A DNA stretch of 64,000 bases from Phycisphaerales bacterium (GCA_019744815.1 JAIEUA010000005.1:1-64000), one strand, 5' to 3'. Shown: positions 44,794 to 54,296, counted from the stretch's first letter. Notes: generated from the sequence alone by a model not told the origin. Numbers and translations: made by a program.

Positions 44794-46038
44794 ATGGCAC
44801 GCTCAAAATCGACCGGCGTATCCGGAAAATCGGCCAAGAGCACCCGCTCGAAGCCTGAGGTGGTCGTCAAGGCCGCGAAGACGCACGCTCGGCTCGCCGC
44901 CAAGCCCGCGAAAGCCGGCGCGAAGATTCTTGCCAAGGCCGCCACGAAGTCCGACGCGAAGTCAACGCCCGTTGCCGCCGCACGCCCGAAGACCAAGCAG
45001 ACCGTTCTCAGCCCGCAAGTCATCACCAAGTCCAACGCCCGGCTCGCGGCAATCGCGACCCCGCTTGGTTCCACCGCCGCTCTTTCGACCCGACAACCCT
45101 CCATGACCGATCCCACTCCGTCTCCGCGTCTGTCCACCGCGCCCGCCCGGCGCGAACCCATCGCCGTCAGCCCGATTGTCCCCGACATGCCCAAAGCACT
45201 CCCCGAAACGCTGGTCGAGCGCTACGAGCTGGTGAAGTCCCGCATCGCCGCCGCGGCCAAACGCAGCGGGCGTCGCGCCGAGGACATCCTGCTCGTCGCC
45301 GTCACCAAGTACGCGACACCCGAGCAGGTGCGTGAGCTGCTTGCGCTGGGTCACCGCGACCTGGGCGAGAACCGGGTGCAGCACCTCTTGCAACAGGCCG
45401 CGATGGTGGAGGAATATCAGGCACGTCTCAAAACCTTGCCCGCGACCCGCAAGGCCGCCGCCGACGCCGCCGCCACGCTCTTCGACGCCGTGCCCGGAAA
45501 GCCCGGTATCCCCGACCCCGCCAGCACCAACGCCCGCTGGCACATGATCGGGCACCTGCAGCGCAACAAGGCCAAGAAGATCGTCGAGTTGGTGCGGCTC
45601 ACCCACTCGGTTGATTCGCTGCGAGTGGCCGAGGAACTCCAGACGCTCGCCCTGAAGAAGGACCGCGTCATCGATGTCCTCATCCAGGTCAACTGTTCCG
45701 GCGAGGAGCAGAAGTACGGCTGCCCGATACCCGCGACCATCCCGCTCGCGGAGCAGATCGGCTCGATGATCAACGTCCGTGTCCGCGGGCTGATGACGAT
45801 GGCCGCGTACAGCGACAAGCCCGAGGACGCTCGCGAGACCTTCGCCCGCTGCCGCGAGCTCTTCGAGGAGCTGCGTGCCAGTGGCGCCGTCGAGGGACCG
45901 GTGAACATCCTGTCGATGGGCATGACCGGCGATTTCGAGGTCGCGATCGAGGAGGGCGCCAACTGCGTCCGCATCGGCTCGGCGATCTTCGGCGAGCCTC
46001 CGGCCAGCAGCGAGGAGGCCGAGAGCGATGAGGAGTAA
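44794..46038 (+). CDS. yggS: YggS-family PLP protein with histone-H1-like N-terminal tail
   Basis: 414 aa. Residues about 145-410 are the alanine-racemase-fold PLP homeostasis protein YggS/PROSC: LLVAVTKYATPEQVREL (with the PLP Lys), LGENRVQHLL, RWHMIGHLQRNKAKKI and LSMGMTGDFEVAIEEGANCVRIGSAIFG. Residues 1-about 80 are extremely basic with Lys/Ala/Pro repeats (AKPAKAGAKILAKAATK), like bacterial histone-H1-like DNA-binding tails. AGGAGG at ideal spacing supports the ATG at 44794, so the tail is likely translated. An internal Met at 45103 would give a tail-less YggS. The catalytic-fold assignment is firm; the tail's function is inferred. Confidence 0.88.
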   Translation: MARSKSTGVSGKSAKSTRSKPEVVVKAAKTHARLAAKPAKAGAKILAKAATKSDAKSTPVAAARPKTKQTVLSPQVITKSNARLAAIATPLGSTAALSTRQPSMTDPTPSPRLSTAPARREPIAVSPIVPDMPKALPETLVERYELVKSRIAAAAKRSGRRAEDILLVAVTKYATPEQVRELLALGHRDLGENRVQHLLQQAAMVEEYQARLKTLPATRKAAADAAATLFDAVPGKPGIPDPASTNARWHMIGHLQRNKAKKIVELVRLTHSVDSLRVAEELQTLALKKDRVIDVLIQVNCSGEEQKYGCPIPATIPLAEQIGSMINVRVRGLMTMAAYSDKPEDARETFARCRELFEELRASGAVEGPVNILSMGMTGDFEVAIEEGANCVRIGSAIFGEPPASSEEAESDEE

Positions 46039-47356
46039 GTTCGGTCTTGCGGCATCCGTCATCGCCCTGAGCACGGCGTTGGGGGCCGGGGCGCAGGTCG
46101 GCCCCGCCGTACCTCCGTCGGCTCCGGATGCCACCGAGATCGACGCCAGGCTCGCGGCTCTGGCCAAGGCGTACCGCAGCGGGCCGATCCGAGAGTCGGT
46201 CACTATCCGGGTCAAGAGCGATCGCGGTCAGAACTCCCAGGCCACGATCAATCTCGGGGCCGACGCAGGAGCCGCGGCGAGCGGTCCCGGGCACGACGGG
46301 CGGCCTCGACTGATACGCCTGGAGCTGAGCCAGTTGCTGATCACGGTTGAGGCCAGCCGCGTCATCGCCTCACTGCAGAGCGACCCGACCCGTTACGCCG
46401 AGTTCAGCCTGCCCGACGAGCCGTTGAAGCAGGGCCTGGACAAGCTCTTCCCGTCGTTGACGTTGCCGCAGTTGGTTCTGGCGGATCGGGCTGTGCCGCC
46501 GACCGCGGCAGGTCTTCGCGATCTGGGCTTGGTTCCGGGCGGTGCCAGAGACGTCCGATGGACATCCTCCCGGGTGGACCGCGGCTCGGGCCGCTTCGTG
46601 CTGGAGGGTGAGTTCGACAACGGGACCATGAAGATCTCCATCGACCGAACCTCCGGACGCCTGCGCTCGGCGGAGGTGGCGATGGCATCGGGATCGGTGC
46701 GGTCGATCGATCTCAGTGTGCGTTCGGTGGACTTGGGTGATCCTTCGACGTGGCGGGTGGAGACCACTTCTCGCACACGGGTCGATTCGCTCAACGAACT
46801 CAAGAGCGACGCCGACGCGATCCGTGTGGGCCAGAAGATGCCCAAGACGCTGGTCTTCTGGACCACAGGTGGCGGCAAGTGGGAGGAGTCCAGCGATCAG
46901 TTCTCGTCCGTCCTCATCATGACCCGGTTCGACACGCAGCGGCTGCGCGAGTCGAACGTCGAGGAACGTGACGCCACGTTCCGAGAATACCGCCGCACGC
47001 TGCTCCCCGCGATCAAGCTCCGCGATCAGTTGCTGGTCGGAGCGAAGGACCGGTACAGCGCGCGGTGCGTCGCCCTGATCGACGAGGCGGACCTGACGTT
47101 TGATCAGGCCGCGATTCTCTTCCGCCTCTTCGACACCGAGGACAACCTGTCCACTCCCAACGCGATCAACGAGACGGTGATGCTCCCCGAGACCGCGATC
47201 GACATGGACCCCGTGCTGGGCGGCTCCCTCGCCGCCGCGATCGTGCTGGACAAGCAGCGTGTGGTCCGTGGTATCGTCACCCTCGACGATCCGACGACGG
47301 CCGAGAAACGCGTCCGGGAGATCCTGGACGCTTCGTTGAGCCCCGCGGTCAAGTGA
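46028..47356 (+). CDS. Exported hypothetical protein
   Basis: 442 aa with a signal peptide (MRSKFGLAASVIALSTALGAGAQ, cut near residue 22). The middle (about residues 60-270) is rich in beta strands of the LolA/DUF2092 flavour (RFVLEGEFDNGTMKISIDRTSGRL). The C-terminal third contains a segment like the end of a redoxin domain (AAAIVLDKQRVVRGIVTLDDP ... VREILDA), but no active-site cysteine is present. It overlaps the last 11 bp of yggS, so the two are translationally coupled. No function can be assigned. Confidence 0.78.
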   Translation: MRSKFGLAASVIALSTALGAGAQVGPAVPPSAPDATEIDARLAALAKAYRSGPIRESVTIRVKSDRGQNSQATINLGADAGAAASGPGHDGRPRLIRLELSQLLITVEASRVIASLQSDPTRYAEFSLPDEPLKQGLDKLFPSLTLPQLVLADRAVPPTAAGLRDLGLVPGGARDVRWTSSRVDRGSGRFVLEGEFDNGTMKISIDRTSGRLRSAEVAMASGSVRSIDLSVRSVDLGDPSTWRVETTSRTRVDSLNELKSDADAIRVGQKMPKTLVFWTTGGGKWEESSDQFSSVLIMTRFDTQRLRESNVEERDATFREYRRTLLPAIKLRDQLLVGAKDRYSARCVALIDEADLTFDQAAILFRLFDTEDNLSTPNAINETVMLPETAIDMDPVLGGSLAAAIVLDKQRVVRGIVTLDDPTTAEKRVREILDASLSPAVK

Positions 47357-47414
47357 CTCCGACCGCCGGCGCTCCGTCGCTGCAGTGTCGGCCACCCCCT
47401 CGACCCAGAAAAAG

Positions 47415-47442
47415 AAAAACACCCGCGTTGGAAACGCGGGTG
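47415..47442 (-). terminator. Intrinsic terminator after xerC
   Basis: On the minus strand CACCCGCGTT (47442-47433) pairs with AACGCGGGTG (47429-47420) around TCC, followed by TTTTTCTTTTTC. It lies 32 bp after the xerC stop and also faces the convergent hypothetical gene. Confidence 0.92.
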
Positions 47443-47473
47443 CTTGTGGTGAACGGCTTGTGCGAGGCCTCCC

Positions 47474-48508
47474 TCAGCTCGCCTGGGCCCGCGGGTGCGA
47501 GCGGTTGAAGGCGTCCTGCATCCGCTGCGTGGTCAGGTGCGTGTACACCTGCGTTGTTGACAGCGACTGGTGGCCCAGCAATTCCTGGACGCTGCGCAGG
47601 TCCGCGCCGTTGTCCAAGAGGTGGGTCGCGAAGCTGTGCCGCAGCGTGTGCGGGCTGATCGTCGGGTCGAGTCCGACCTGCTTGAGGTACTTGTCGAGCT
47701 TGCGGCGGACCGAGCGGCTGCTGAGGCGGCCGCCGTGCTTGTTGATGAACAAGGGCCGCAGCTTGCGATCCTGGCTCCAGCACTGGGCGAAGCGGGGATC
47801 GTTCTTCACCAGCTCTGCGTAGCGGTTGATGGCGTTGATGGCGTGGCTGCCGAGCGGAACGATGCGTTCCTTCTTGCCCTTGCCGCGGACGTGCAGCGCC
47901 TCGCCGGCGATGTCGAGGTCCTCGACCTCGAGGCCGATCAGTTCGCTGACGCGTAGCCCGGTTGAGTACAACGTCTCGAGCATCGCGCGGTCGCGACGGC
48001 CGAGCACGTCGTTGTCGTCGGGGGCCGCGAGCAGCTTCTCGATCTGCTCGATCGTGATCGCCTTGGGCAGCCGCTTGCCCTGGCGGGGCGTGCGGATCAG
48101 CGTCATGGGGTTGGCCGCGGCCATCGCCTTGCGGTCGGCCCACTTGTAGAACGAACGCAGCGTGGCGATCTTGCGCGCCATCGTCGCGGCCGAGTACTGG
48201 TTCTCGCCCAGGTGAGCGAGGAACCCGCGGATCACATCGGCCGACGCCTGACAGACCGCATCGGTGAGCGTCGCCGGCGCGAAGCCGTTGCCGGCCATCG
48301 TCGGGCGCTTGCCGCCGCGAGCGTCCTCGGCGTACTTGTTGGTCGCCGACTTCTCGTGCGACTCATCGGGCTTGATCTTGAACTCGGCGGCCAGGTACTC
48401 CATGTACTGGCGCAGATCGGCGCCGTAGCAACGAGCCGTGTACGGGCTGAAATGGCGCTCGTCGCCCAGGTACCGAGTGAACATGTCAACGATCGGAAGG
48501 GTGAACAT
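47474..48508 (-). CDS. xerC: Tyrosine recombinase XerC/XerD
   Basis: 344-aa site-specific recombinase of chromosome dimer resolution type. The catalytic set is complete: Arg186 (STGLRVSEL), Lys210 (VRGKGKK), His287 and Arg290 (SPHTLRHSF), His313 (LGHQSL) and Tyr322 (TTQVYTH). The N-terminal SAM-like core-binding domain carries an extra 40 or so residues (about 44-85: Lys/Glu/Asp then Gly/Pro-rich) compared with the usual 295-310 aa proteins. GGAGAG six bases before the ATG fixes the start. No integrase-like attachment sites or phage genes are nearby, so a housekeeping Xer role is likelier than an element integrase. Confidence 0.93.
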   Translation of the reverse strand: MFTLPIVDMFTRYLGDERHFSPYTARCYGADLRQYMEYLAAEFKIKPDESHEKSATNKYAEDARGGKRPTMAGNGFAPATLTDAVCQASADVIRGFLAHLGENQYSAATMARKIATLRSFYKWADRKAMAAANPMTLIRTPRQGKRLPKAITIEQIEKLLAAPDDNDVLGRRDRAMLETLYSTGLRVSELIGLEVEDLDIAGEALHVRGKGKKERIVPLGSHAINAINRYAELVKNDPRFAQCWSQDRKLRPLFINKHGGRLSSRSVRRKLDKYLKQVGLDPTISPHTLRHSFATHLLDNGADLRSVQELLGHQSLSTTQVYTHLTTQRMQDAFNRSHPRAQAS

Positions 48509-48788
48509 CGGCAACTCTCCGGGCCGCTCGAGCCTGATCCCGTAACCACGGCACCAGGCGCTCTCGGCGGATAACACACGTCGCGAGACGACCGCTGGAC
48601 CTTTCAATCGGTTCTCGCCCCCACCGGCTGAACACCGGCCGCAAGGAAGAACGCAAGTCTTGTCGGACCAGCGTGTTGCTCACCCATTTATACGGACGAA
48701 ACCGACTTCCGGTTTTCTCGGACTAAGCCAGAATCAATCTGAAAGCCTTATCAGGGCTCGCTTTAGGGTGTTTTTCGATCGGTCTTCT

Positions 48789-49667
48789 TTAGTTATTCGA
48801 GTCGTGTTTGGGGGCCGCCGAGGCCTCCCGACGCGGGTCTGGACGTGGGGAACCTGCCCCCAACGGAGCGGCCGCCTTGGGCTCCTGGCCCGCCGCAGCG
48901 ACTCCCAGACGGATGGTCTCGGCCTGCACCAGGCTGTCGATGGTCCGGTACGCCGCGAACTCCGCGAACAGGTCCACGCTCTTGAGGTACCGGCGCCAGC
49001 CGATCGCGGTGGTCTTTTCCGATCGTCCCTCGGCGAACGTCCGCACGTCCATTTGGACCGCCTGGTTCTTCCCGTCGAAGAACTCCGACACCGCCGACGC
49101 CGGCTCGCCCGACGAGGGTGGGGGAGCGATCTCCGTCGGGCTCGACTGCACCGCCCGCGGGTCCACGCCCTGGTCCTTGGGCATCGCCCGGCCCTGCATC
49201 GCCTCGGTCCGGGGCACCAGGGCCAACGCCAGCCCCAGCTTCGGGTCGTAAGGCTCGTACGCCGTGATCGAGCCCACGATCAGGGCATCGACCCCCAAGG
49301 CGTCCGCCAGCTTGCGGGCGTCACCGGGCGTCCGCACCAGCGGCATTTTGAGGGCCCGCATCGTCTCGATGGTGCGGTTCATCGGCACCGCCCGCACGCC
49401 CTTGACCTGCTCCACCGCCTCAACCACCCGGTCGCTGACCGCCAGGGCGTCCACCGTGCTGGTCGCCGATTCGTTCCGCAGGGGCGCGACCGCCCAGAGC
49501 AGCTCGCCGCGAGCGGTGCTGTAGGGAGCGATTGTGCTGCGTGGGGTCGCCAAGTCCGGAGCCGACGAGCACCCCGTGAGCGACACGGCTCCTCCAACAA
49601 CGCACGCGATCAGAGCGGCGGCGCGGGCAATTCTCAGGGGCAACGCACGGGGCAATATCGTGATCAA
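48789..49667 (-). CDS. Lipoprotein, hypothetical
   Basis: 292 aa from a TTG start at 49667, chosen because GGAGG lies 8 bases upstream and the next residues form a lipoprotein signal (ITILPRALPLRIARAAAL ... VSLTGC). The mature part contains a domain like those detecting or assembling outer-membrane proteins (PLRNESATSTVDALAVSDRV, ALGVDALIVGSITAYEPYDP), followed by a Pro/Ser region and a Lys/Pro/Ala-rich tail. It resembles GNA1162/PEGA-type putative lipoproteins of planctomycetes in a general way only. It lies downstream of the TolB-like gene, separated by a terminator. Confidence 0.8.
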   Translation of the reverse strand: MITILPRALPLRIARAAALIACVVGGAVSLTGCSSAPDLATPRSTIAPYSTARGELLWAVAPLRNESATSTVDALAVSDRVVEAVEQVKGVRAVPMNRTIETMRALKMPLVRTPGDARKLADALGVDALIVGSITAYEPYDPKLGLALALVPRTEAMQGRAMPKDQGVDPRAVQSSPTEIAPPPSSGEPASAVSEFFDGKNQAVQMDVRTFAEGRSEKTTAIGWRRYLKSVDLFAEFAAYRTIDSLVQAETIRLGVAAAGQEPKAAAPLGAGSPRPDPRREASAAPKHDSNN

Positions 49668-49725
49668 GACCAGATCCTCCGGTCGGAATGCCGAACAAAC
49701 AGACGTCACGCGATCGACCATCGCG

Positions 49726-49762
49726 AAAACAACCAACGCCCGGGCAGTGCCCGAGCGTTGGT
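49726..49762 (-). terminator. Intrinsic terminator after the TolB-like gene
   Basis: A 14-bp stem with one mismatch (49732-49745 with 49749-49762) around a 3-base loop, then TGTTTT on the minus strand. It lies about 40 bp after the stop at 49804. Confidence 0.8.
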
Positions 49763-49803
49763 CTTATCGGCAAGGCAGAATGTTGGGGACGAATCCCCGC
49801 TGA

Positions 49804-51132
49804 TCACTTCTCTTCAGCAGGCTGGGCGGCCTCTTCGGCGCTCGCCTGGGCGTGCTCGGCCGGAGTCGCGGCGTGCTCGACGCCCGTTCCACCGCCGCAG
49901 GCCATGACTGCATTCGCCACGTCCATTGTCCAGACGTTCCCGCGGCCGGCCCGGTCGCTGAAGAACACCATTCGGTTGTTCGCACCCCAGTGCGGCATCA
50001 GCGCGACGGCGTTCCCGTCGGTCAGCTTGACCCGGGCCGAGCCGTCGACCGCCGCCATCCACAGATCGCTCTGCGTCGGCCGCGACTGGTTGATCTCCAC
50101 CCGTCCCGACGGGGCGGGCACCTCGGCGTAAGCGATGAACTTGCCGTCCGGCGACCACGTGGGGTTGATGAGGGCCGAGCCCGAGCTGGTGGCGATCGCC
50201 ATCGCGTTGCTGGTCACGCCGTCCTTGAAGTCGATGGTCCACACGCCGAACGTGCGGGCTCCTCGCTCCCGGGGCAACTGGAACAGGATCCGGTCGGCCC
50301 CGTTCGCGCCCGTGCCCGCCACCGGGCTCCACTCGGGCAAGAGGCCGTAGCCCACAAAGTGCGAGGCGCTCGGATTGGTCGTGTCGGTCACCCACATCTC
50401 CCAGCGGTGCGAGACCTCGCCCAGGCGGCTGAAGACCACGCGCTTCGAATCCGGCGACCACGACGGGTGCAGGTCGTGCGCGCTGGTCGAAGTCACCTGC
50501 ACCGGACGCCCGCCGGTGATCGGCATGACGTAGATGTTCCACGAGCCGCTGCGGTTGCTGGCGAAGGCGACCTTCTTGCCGTCGGGGCTGACCGCGGGCA
50601 TGACGTCGTCGGCCGGGTCGCTGGTGAGCTGCGTCACCACGCTGCCCTTAACGGGCTTGACATAGATATCGCTGGTGGCGCGGTACTGCGTGCTGGCGAA
50701 GAGCATCCGCTCGCCGTCGGGCGTGAGCACCGGGTCAAAGTCCTCGCCTTCCTGGGCGAACGAGACCTGTGACAGGCCGTCGACATTGGCCGGGCCGGTC
50801 TCGTCGAAGCGATCACGCTTGGCGATCACGGGCAGCGGAGCGAGGCGGCGTTCGGGCATCGCGGGCACGGCGTCGGCGATCGGGGCCGGCGACACGGTCG
50901 CGTACGACTCGTTGGCCGCGGCGACCTCGCTGGCCGGGGCGGGCGACGATTCGTTGGCGTTCTGGAACGCACGGCTGGTCTCGCTGGAGGATGGCGCCTT
51001 CGACGGTTTCGACGCCACGGCCGGGGCCGCCTCCGTGGGACGCTCGGCCGAGGTGCTGGCGGTGCCGCAGGCGGCGAGGCCGACGACGGACCCGGCCAGA
51101 AGAACACGAGCGAGAACAGCGGAAGCGTGCAT
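49804..51132 (-). CDS. TolB-like beta-propeller lipoprotein
   Basis: 442-aa exported protein. The lipoprotein signal ends LAGSVVGLAAC (Cys about residue 22). A 110-residue Ala/Ser/Pro/Glu linker precedes WD40-like PD40 repeats of the TolB propeller (DFDPVLTPDGERMLFAST, VMPAVSPDGKKVAFASN, LHPSWSPDSKRVVFSR, LINPTWSPDGKFIAYAE). The C-terminus is Ala/Glu-rich. TolB in other bacteria links Tol-Pal to the outer membrane; neither pal nor tolA-like genes are here, so this may be a general periplasmic propeller. The upstream open frame of 64 codons contains a palindromic repeat and is not coding. Confidence 0.88.
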   Translation of the reverse strand: MHASAVLARVLLAGSVVGLAACGTASTSAERPTEAAPAVASKPSKAPSSSETSRAFQNANESSPAPASEVAAANESYATVSPAPIADAVPAMPERRLAPLPVIAKRDRFDETGPANVDGLSQVSFAQEGEDFDPVLTPDGERMLFASTQYRATSDIYVKPVKGSVVTQLTSDPADDVMPAVSPDGKKVAFASNRSGSWNIYVMPITGGRPVQVTSTSAHDLHPSWSPDSKRVVFSRLGEVSHRWEMWVTDTTNPSASHFVGYGLLPEWSPVAGTGANGADRILFQLPRERGARTFGVWTIDFKDGVTSNAMAIATSSGSALINPTWSPDGKFIAYAEVPAPSGRVEINQSRPTQSDLWMAAVDGSARVKLTDGNAVALMPHWGANNRMVFFSDRAGRGNVWTMDVANAVMACGGGTGVEHAATPAEHAQASAEEAAQPAEEK

Positions 51133-51264
51133 GGTCGATCTCCAGGCGTCCGTGCTCGCGGAAGCGAGCCGCCGGACTCGCCTCGGGCATCGACCGGTAA
51201 CGAGCCGGAGTTGAGGCGTGCTGGCAAGAAAGGGCCGAGAAGTGGCCCATGCCCCGGGGGTGGG

Positions 51265-51287
51265 GGCGGGGCCTTCCAGGCCCCGCC
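51265..51287. repeat. Palindromic repeat, family A
   Basis: Perfect 9-bp stem around TTCCA. Shares 26 consecutive identical bases (51260-51285) with the copy inside gpmI. It lies in the leader of the TolB-like gene. Confidence 0.8.
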
Positions 51288-51325
51288 GGTTCCCTACTGC
51301 ACCAGGACCGCTTGCGGTGACCATG

Positions 51326-51354
51326 AAAAAAGGCCCGCCAGATGGCGGGCCTTT
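51326..51354 (-). terminator. Intrinsic terminator after the secreted dockerin gene
   Basis: AAAGGCCCGCCA / TGGCGGGCCTTT stem (51343-51354 with 51329-51340 on the minus strand) followed by TTTTTT. It lies about 34 bp after the stop at 51388. Confidence 0.92.
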
Positions 51355-51387
51355 CGGGAGATCAGATCAGCGATCCTGCGTCGAGCA

Positions 51388-53604
51388 TCACTCCATGATG
51401 TTCGGGCAGAGCAGGTCGTTGTAAGCGCCGGCGAAGATCACGAAGTCGGAGTCGTCCACGAAGCCGTCGCCGTTGACGTCGCCCAGGGCCCAGCGGCTCG
51501 GAGCGATGAGGTCGTTGTACGCCGAGGCGAAGAGGACGAAGTCCGAGTCATCGACGAAGTTGTCGTTGTTGAAGTCGGCGGGGCAGGTCTCGTAGGCGAG
51601 GACCCACTGCTTGCCGGGGATCGTGGCGAAGTTGGTCGCGCTGGCCACGCCGACGTTCGCGCCCGTGGGCAGTGCGCCGTACGACGCGGGCAGCTCGCCG
51701 AAGACCTGGTTGGTGATGGTGAACCCACCGACGGTCTCGATGAAGCCGGCGACCTTGATGTCGCTGACGCCGTCGTAGCCCAGCTCGGCGAGGTCGATCG
51801 ACCACTCGAGGCCCGAGTTGACGGCGATCACGTCATCCTCGGTGAAGGGGGCGCCGCCCACGGCAGTGACGCCCGTCAGGTTGGACTGATCCATGCGCAT
51901 CAGGATGATGCTGCTCGCGGGCTTGGGCGTGCTCGGGTTGCCGGGGATGGCGTTGCACGGCTCGCCGACGTACGCGCTCATGAACTTGTAGCTGGCGAAG
52001 GGCGGGAAGTTCGCCTCGAGGTCGGTGCGGGTGCCGTCCTGCTCCTGTAGGCCGACGAACGGCTGGGTCGTGCCGCCCGGGTAGCCCTGAAGCCCGTTGT
52101 ACTTGATCACGTCGTAGATCTGGCCGTTGGCGTTCGGGGTGGCCTTGTTGCCGCCGTCGAACGAGCCGTAATCGAGGACCGCGTCACAGACCTTGGCGCG
52201 GCCGTTGGTGCGGAGGACCTGGGCGTGCGAGTAGTTCTCGACGTTGCCGCCGTTCTTGTAGTCGATGAAGTAGGTGGGGCTGAAGTCGGTGTCGAAGGTG
52301 AGGCCGGGGTTGGTGCCGGTGCCGTCGCCGCCGTGGCCGTTGAGGTAGCCGAAGTCGGCGTTGGTGTTGTCGTTGCGGATGCGGTTCTGGCCGAGCTCCT
52401 TGCCGCCGGGGGTCTGGAAGCCGCCGACGTCGAGGAAGAAGAGGAAGCCGGAGTAGTCGGTCTTGACGTTGCCCGAGGTGAACAGGTAGAGGCGCTTGTT
52501 GACCTTGTCGACGTAGCTGTAGAGGGCGCCGAGCTCGGAGCCGTTGGAGACGTTGGCGTTGCCGGTGGGGGGCGGGCAGAAGGCGGGGACGCCGAGGATG
52601 TTGGAGTTGTTGATGGTGCCGAGGATGGCGGGAGCGCCGACCTCGCCGCCGGTGAGGACGCCGTTGGACGCCGCGCCCGTGGAGCCGCAGTACTGGGCGA
52701 TGCCCGGGACGGTGCCGTCGGCGCTGGTGAGCTTGGCGTAATCGACGTAGAACTGGAACGGCGCATTGCCGCAGTTCACACCGACCCAGTAACTGGCCTT
52801 GAAGTCGCTGTCAAAGGTGAGGCCGTTGCCCGAGCCGTCGTCGCCCATGCGGTTGAGGCGACCGTCGGTGCCGCCGATGAGCGGGTTGTCGCCGCGGAGA
52901 CGGTTCTGACCGGTGGCCTGGTTGGTGTCGAAGAAGATGTCGAGGCGGTTGCCGTTGCTCTCGAGGTTGCCGGCGAAGAAGAGATACAGCACGCCGCCGG
53001 CGACGCGGGAGTAGCCGCGGTCAAGCTCGGAGCCGCCGGCCGTGTCGACCGTGCCCTGGGTGGCGTCACCGAAGCCGGTGCGGGCGCCCTGCTGGAAGCG
53101 GGCGGACCAGCCGCTGGCGTCGCGGGTGCCGTCGATCACCGGCGCGGTGCCGGCGCCGGCGAGGTTGACGGTGAAGTACTGCTTGCCGGCGGCGCGGACA
53201 TCGGTCTCGATGTTGATGGCGCGGGTCTCGCCGAAGTTGGCGGGCTGGGCCAGCTCACCGGCGGGGCCGACGAGCGAGGTGCCGCTCCACTGGTTGGAGG
53301 CGAAGCCGCCGTCCTGGTTGTTGATGAAAGCGGTGATCTTGATCGTGCCCGTCGGATTGCCGAGGGCCGACAGCGGAATCGCCAGCTCCACGCCCGTGAG
53401 GACGTTGGCTAGGTTCACGCCGCCGATCGTGTTCTTGTCGCAGCTGAGCTGGGCGTTATCGCCGGCGTTGGTGGGGATGGTGTTGACCCAACGCGGATTG
53501 CCGTACGCGGCCTTTTTCAGGCCGGTGATGGCGAGGGGTTGGGCCACGGCGAGGCCGCTGAGTGCCGCAAGCATCAGGGCCGAAGCAACTTGACATTGAC
53601 GCAT
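51388..53604 (-). CDS. Secreted protein with internal duplication and paired dockerin-like loops
   Basis: 738-aa exported protein; the signal peptide ends SGLAVAQ (about residue 22). The body contains two related copies of a beta-rich module. The first is about residues 175-300 (GSELDRGYSRVAGGVLYLFFAGNLES, LTFDSDFKASYWVGV). The second is about 355-490 (GSELGALYSYVDKVNKRLYLF, LTFDTDFSPTYFIDY). A separate beta module follows. The C-terminus carries two calcium-binding loops, DFNNDNFVDDSDFVLF and DVNGDGFVDDSDFVIF, typical of planctomycete surface/secreted proteins. Function unknown; probably extracellular. Confidence 0.88.
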   Translation of the reverse strand: MRQCQVASALMLAALSGLAVAQPLAITGLKKAAYGNPRWVNTIPTNAGDNAQLSCDKNTIGGVNLANVLTGVELAIPLSALGNPTGTIKITAFINNQDGGFASNQWSGTSLVGPAGELAQPANFGETRAINIETDVRAAGKQYFTVNLAGAGTAPVIDGTRDASGWSARFQQGARTGFGDATQGTVDTAGGSELDRGYSRVAGGVLYLFFAGNLESNGNRLDIFFDTNQATGQNRLRGDNPLIGGTDGRLNRMGDDGSGNGLTFDSDFKASYWVGVNCGNAPFQFYVDYAKLTSADGTVPGIAQYCGSTGAASNGVLTGGEVGAPAILGTINNSNILGVPAFCPPPTGNANVSNGSELGALYSYVDKVNKRLYLFTSGNVKTDYSGFLFFLDVGGFQTPGGKELGQNRIRNDNTNADFGYLNGHGGDGTGTNPGLTFDTDFSPTYFIDYKNGGNVENYSHAQVLRTNGRAKVCDAVLDYGSFDGGNKATPNANGQIYDVIKYNGLQGYPGGTTQPFVGLQEQDGTRTDLEANFPPFASYKFMSAYVGEPCNAIPGNPSTPKPASSIILMRMDQSNLTGVTAVGGAPFTEDDVIAVNSGLEWSIDLAELGYDGVSDIKVAGFIETVGGFTITNQVFGELPASYGALPTGANVGVASATNFATIPGKQWVLAYETCPADFNNDNFVDDSDFVLFASAYNDLIAPSRWALGDVNGDGFVDDSDFVIFAGAYNDLLCPNIME

Positions 53605-54296
53605 CTGAGAAATCTCCCTCGTACGAGAAACAGGTGGTCCGACACAGCCCTCCCACCAACCGAACCCGGAAATTCGGGGGCAGGGACGCGAACGCGCACA
53701 GCGTCCCATCCGGGGACGCCAAGGCTCACTATTCAAGATACCACGCCCCGGCCGAAAATCGCACCGCCCCTCGCGCCCTTCTCAGAAGATTTCGCGAAAT
53801 TCACAGCAGGTAACCAGTTCCAACGTCCGTTTTCAGTTCTCAAGACACAGTCTCAATACCGCCAACGAGGGGTTTCCCCGGCGACCGCACACGCCCTGCG
53901 GGTGGGCACAGGGTCACCCGTGCCGCGCTCGTCGCGCCCGCAACTTGGCGCGGCGGCCCTCGCGGTGCGTTCCGCGCAGGGGATGGACGATCCGACACGA
54001 GAAATCCGCGATCCGACCTCTCACATTCCTCGTTTCCACTTGACGGAGCCTTCACTTTGTCGATAGGTTGTCGGACGGGGACGCAGCCTCGGGAATCCTG
54101 CCGCGTACAACTTGGGGACGGGTCGTTACAGAATCACCGAGAATGCGTTACAGTGGAGTGGGGATGGTGGTGGGGGGAGTGGGAATCGAGAGTGACGGTG
54201 TTCTGCCGAGCTCTCAAACGCTTGCGGCCGGGGCCGCGGGTGAGAAAGAGTCATCGCCCGGCGATTCGCCGGCGCCGTGCTGCAAGGACGTGCCTC
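53605..54296. other. 692-bp divergent intergenic region
   Basis: Separates the minus-strand dockerin protein from the plus-strand pilin-like gene. The minus gene has AGGGAG nine bases before its ATG. On the plus strand TTGACG (54040-54045), with TAGGTT 18 bases later, is a weak promoter candidate. A hairpin pairs CGGGTG with CACCCG near 53900. I see no convincing small gene; the 175-aa plus-strand open frame here looks like GC-driven noise. Confidence 0.4.

Noticed and set aside
47474..48508. XerC as the integrase of a genomic island
   Set aside because: No tRNA, attachment-site duplication or phage/plasmid genes nearby; length and motifs fit housekeeping Xer recombinases.
53539..54066. 175-aa plus-strand open frame upstream of the pilin-like gene
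   Set aside because: It overlaps the start of the dockerin gene antisense. The translation is Arg/Pro/Ser-rich with no pattern, and codon use is unlike real genes here.
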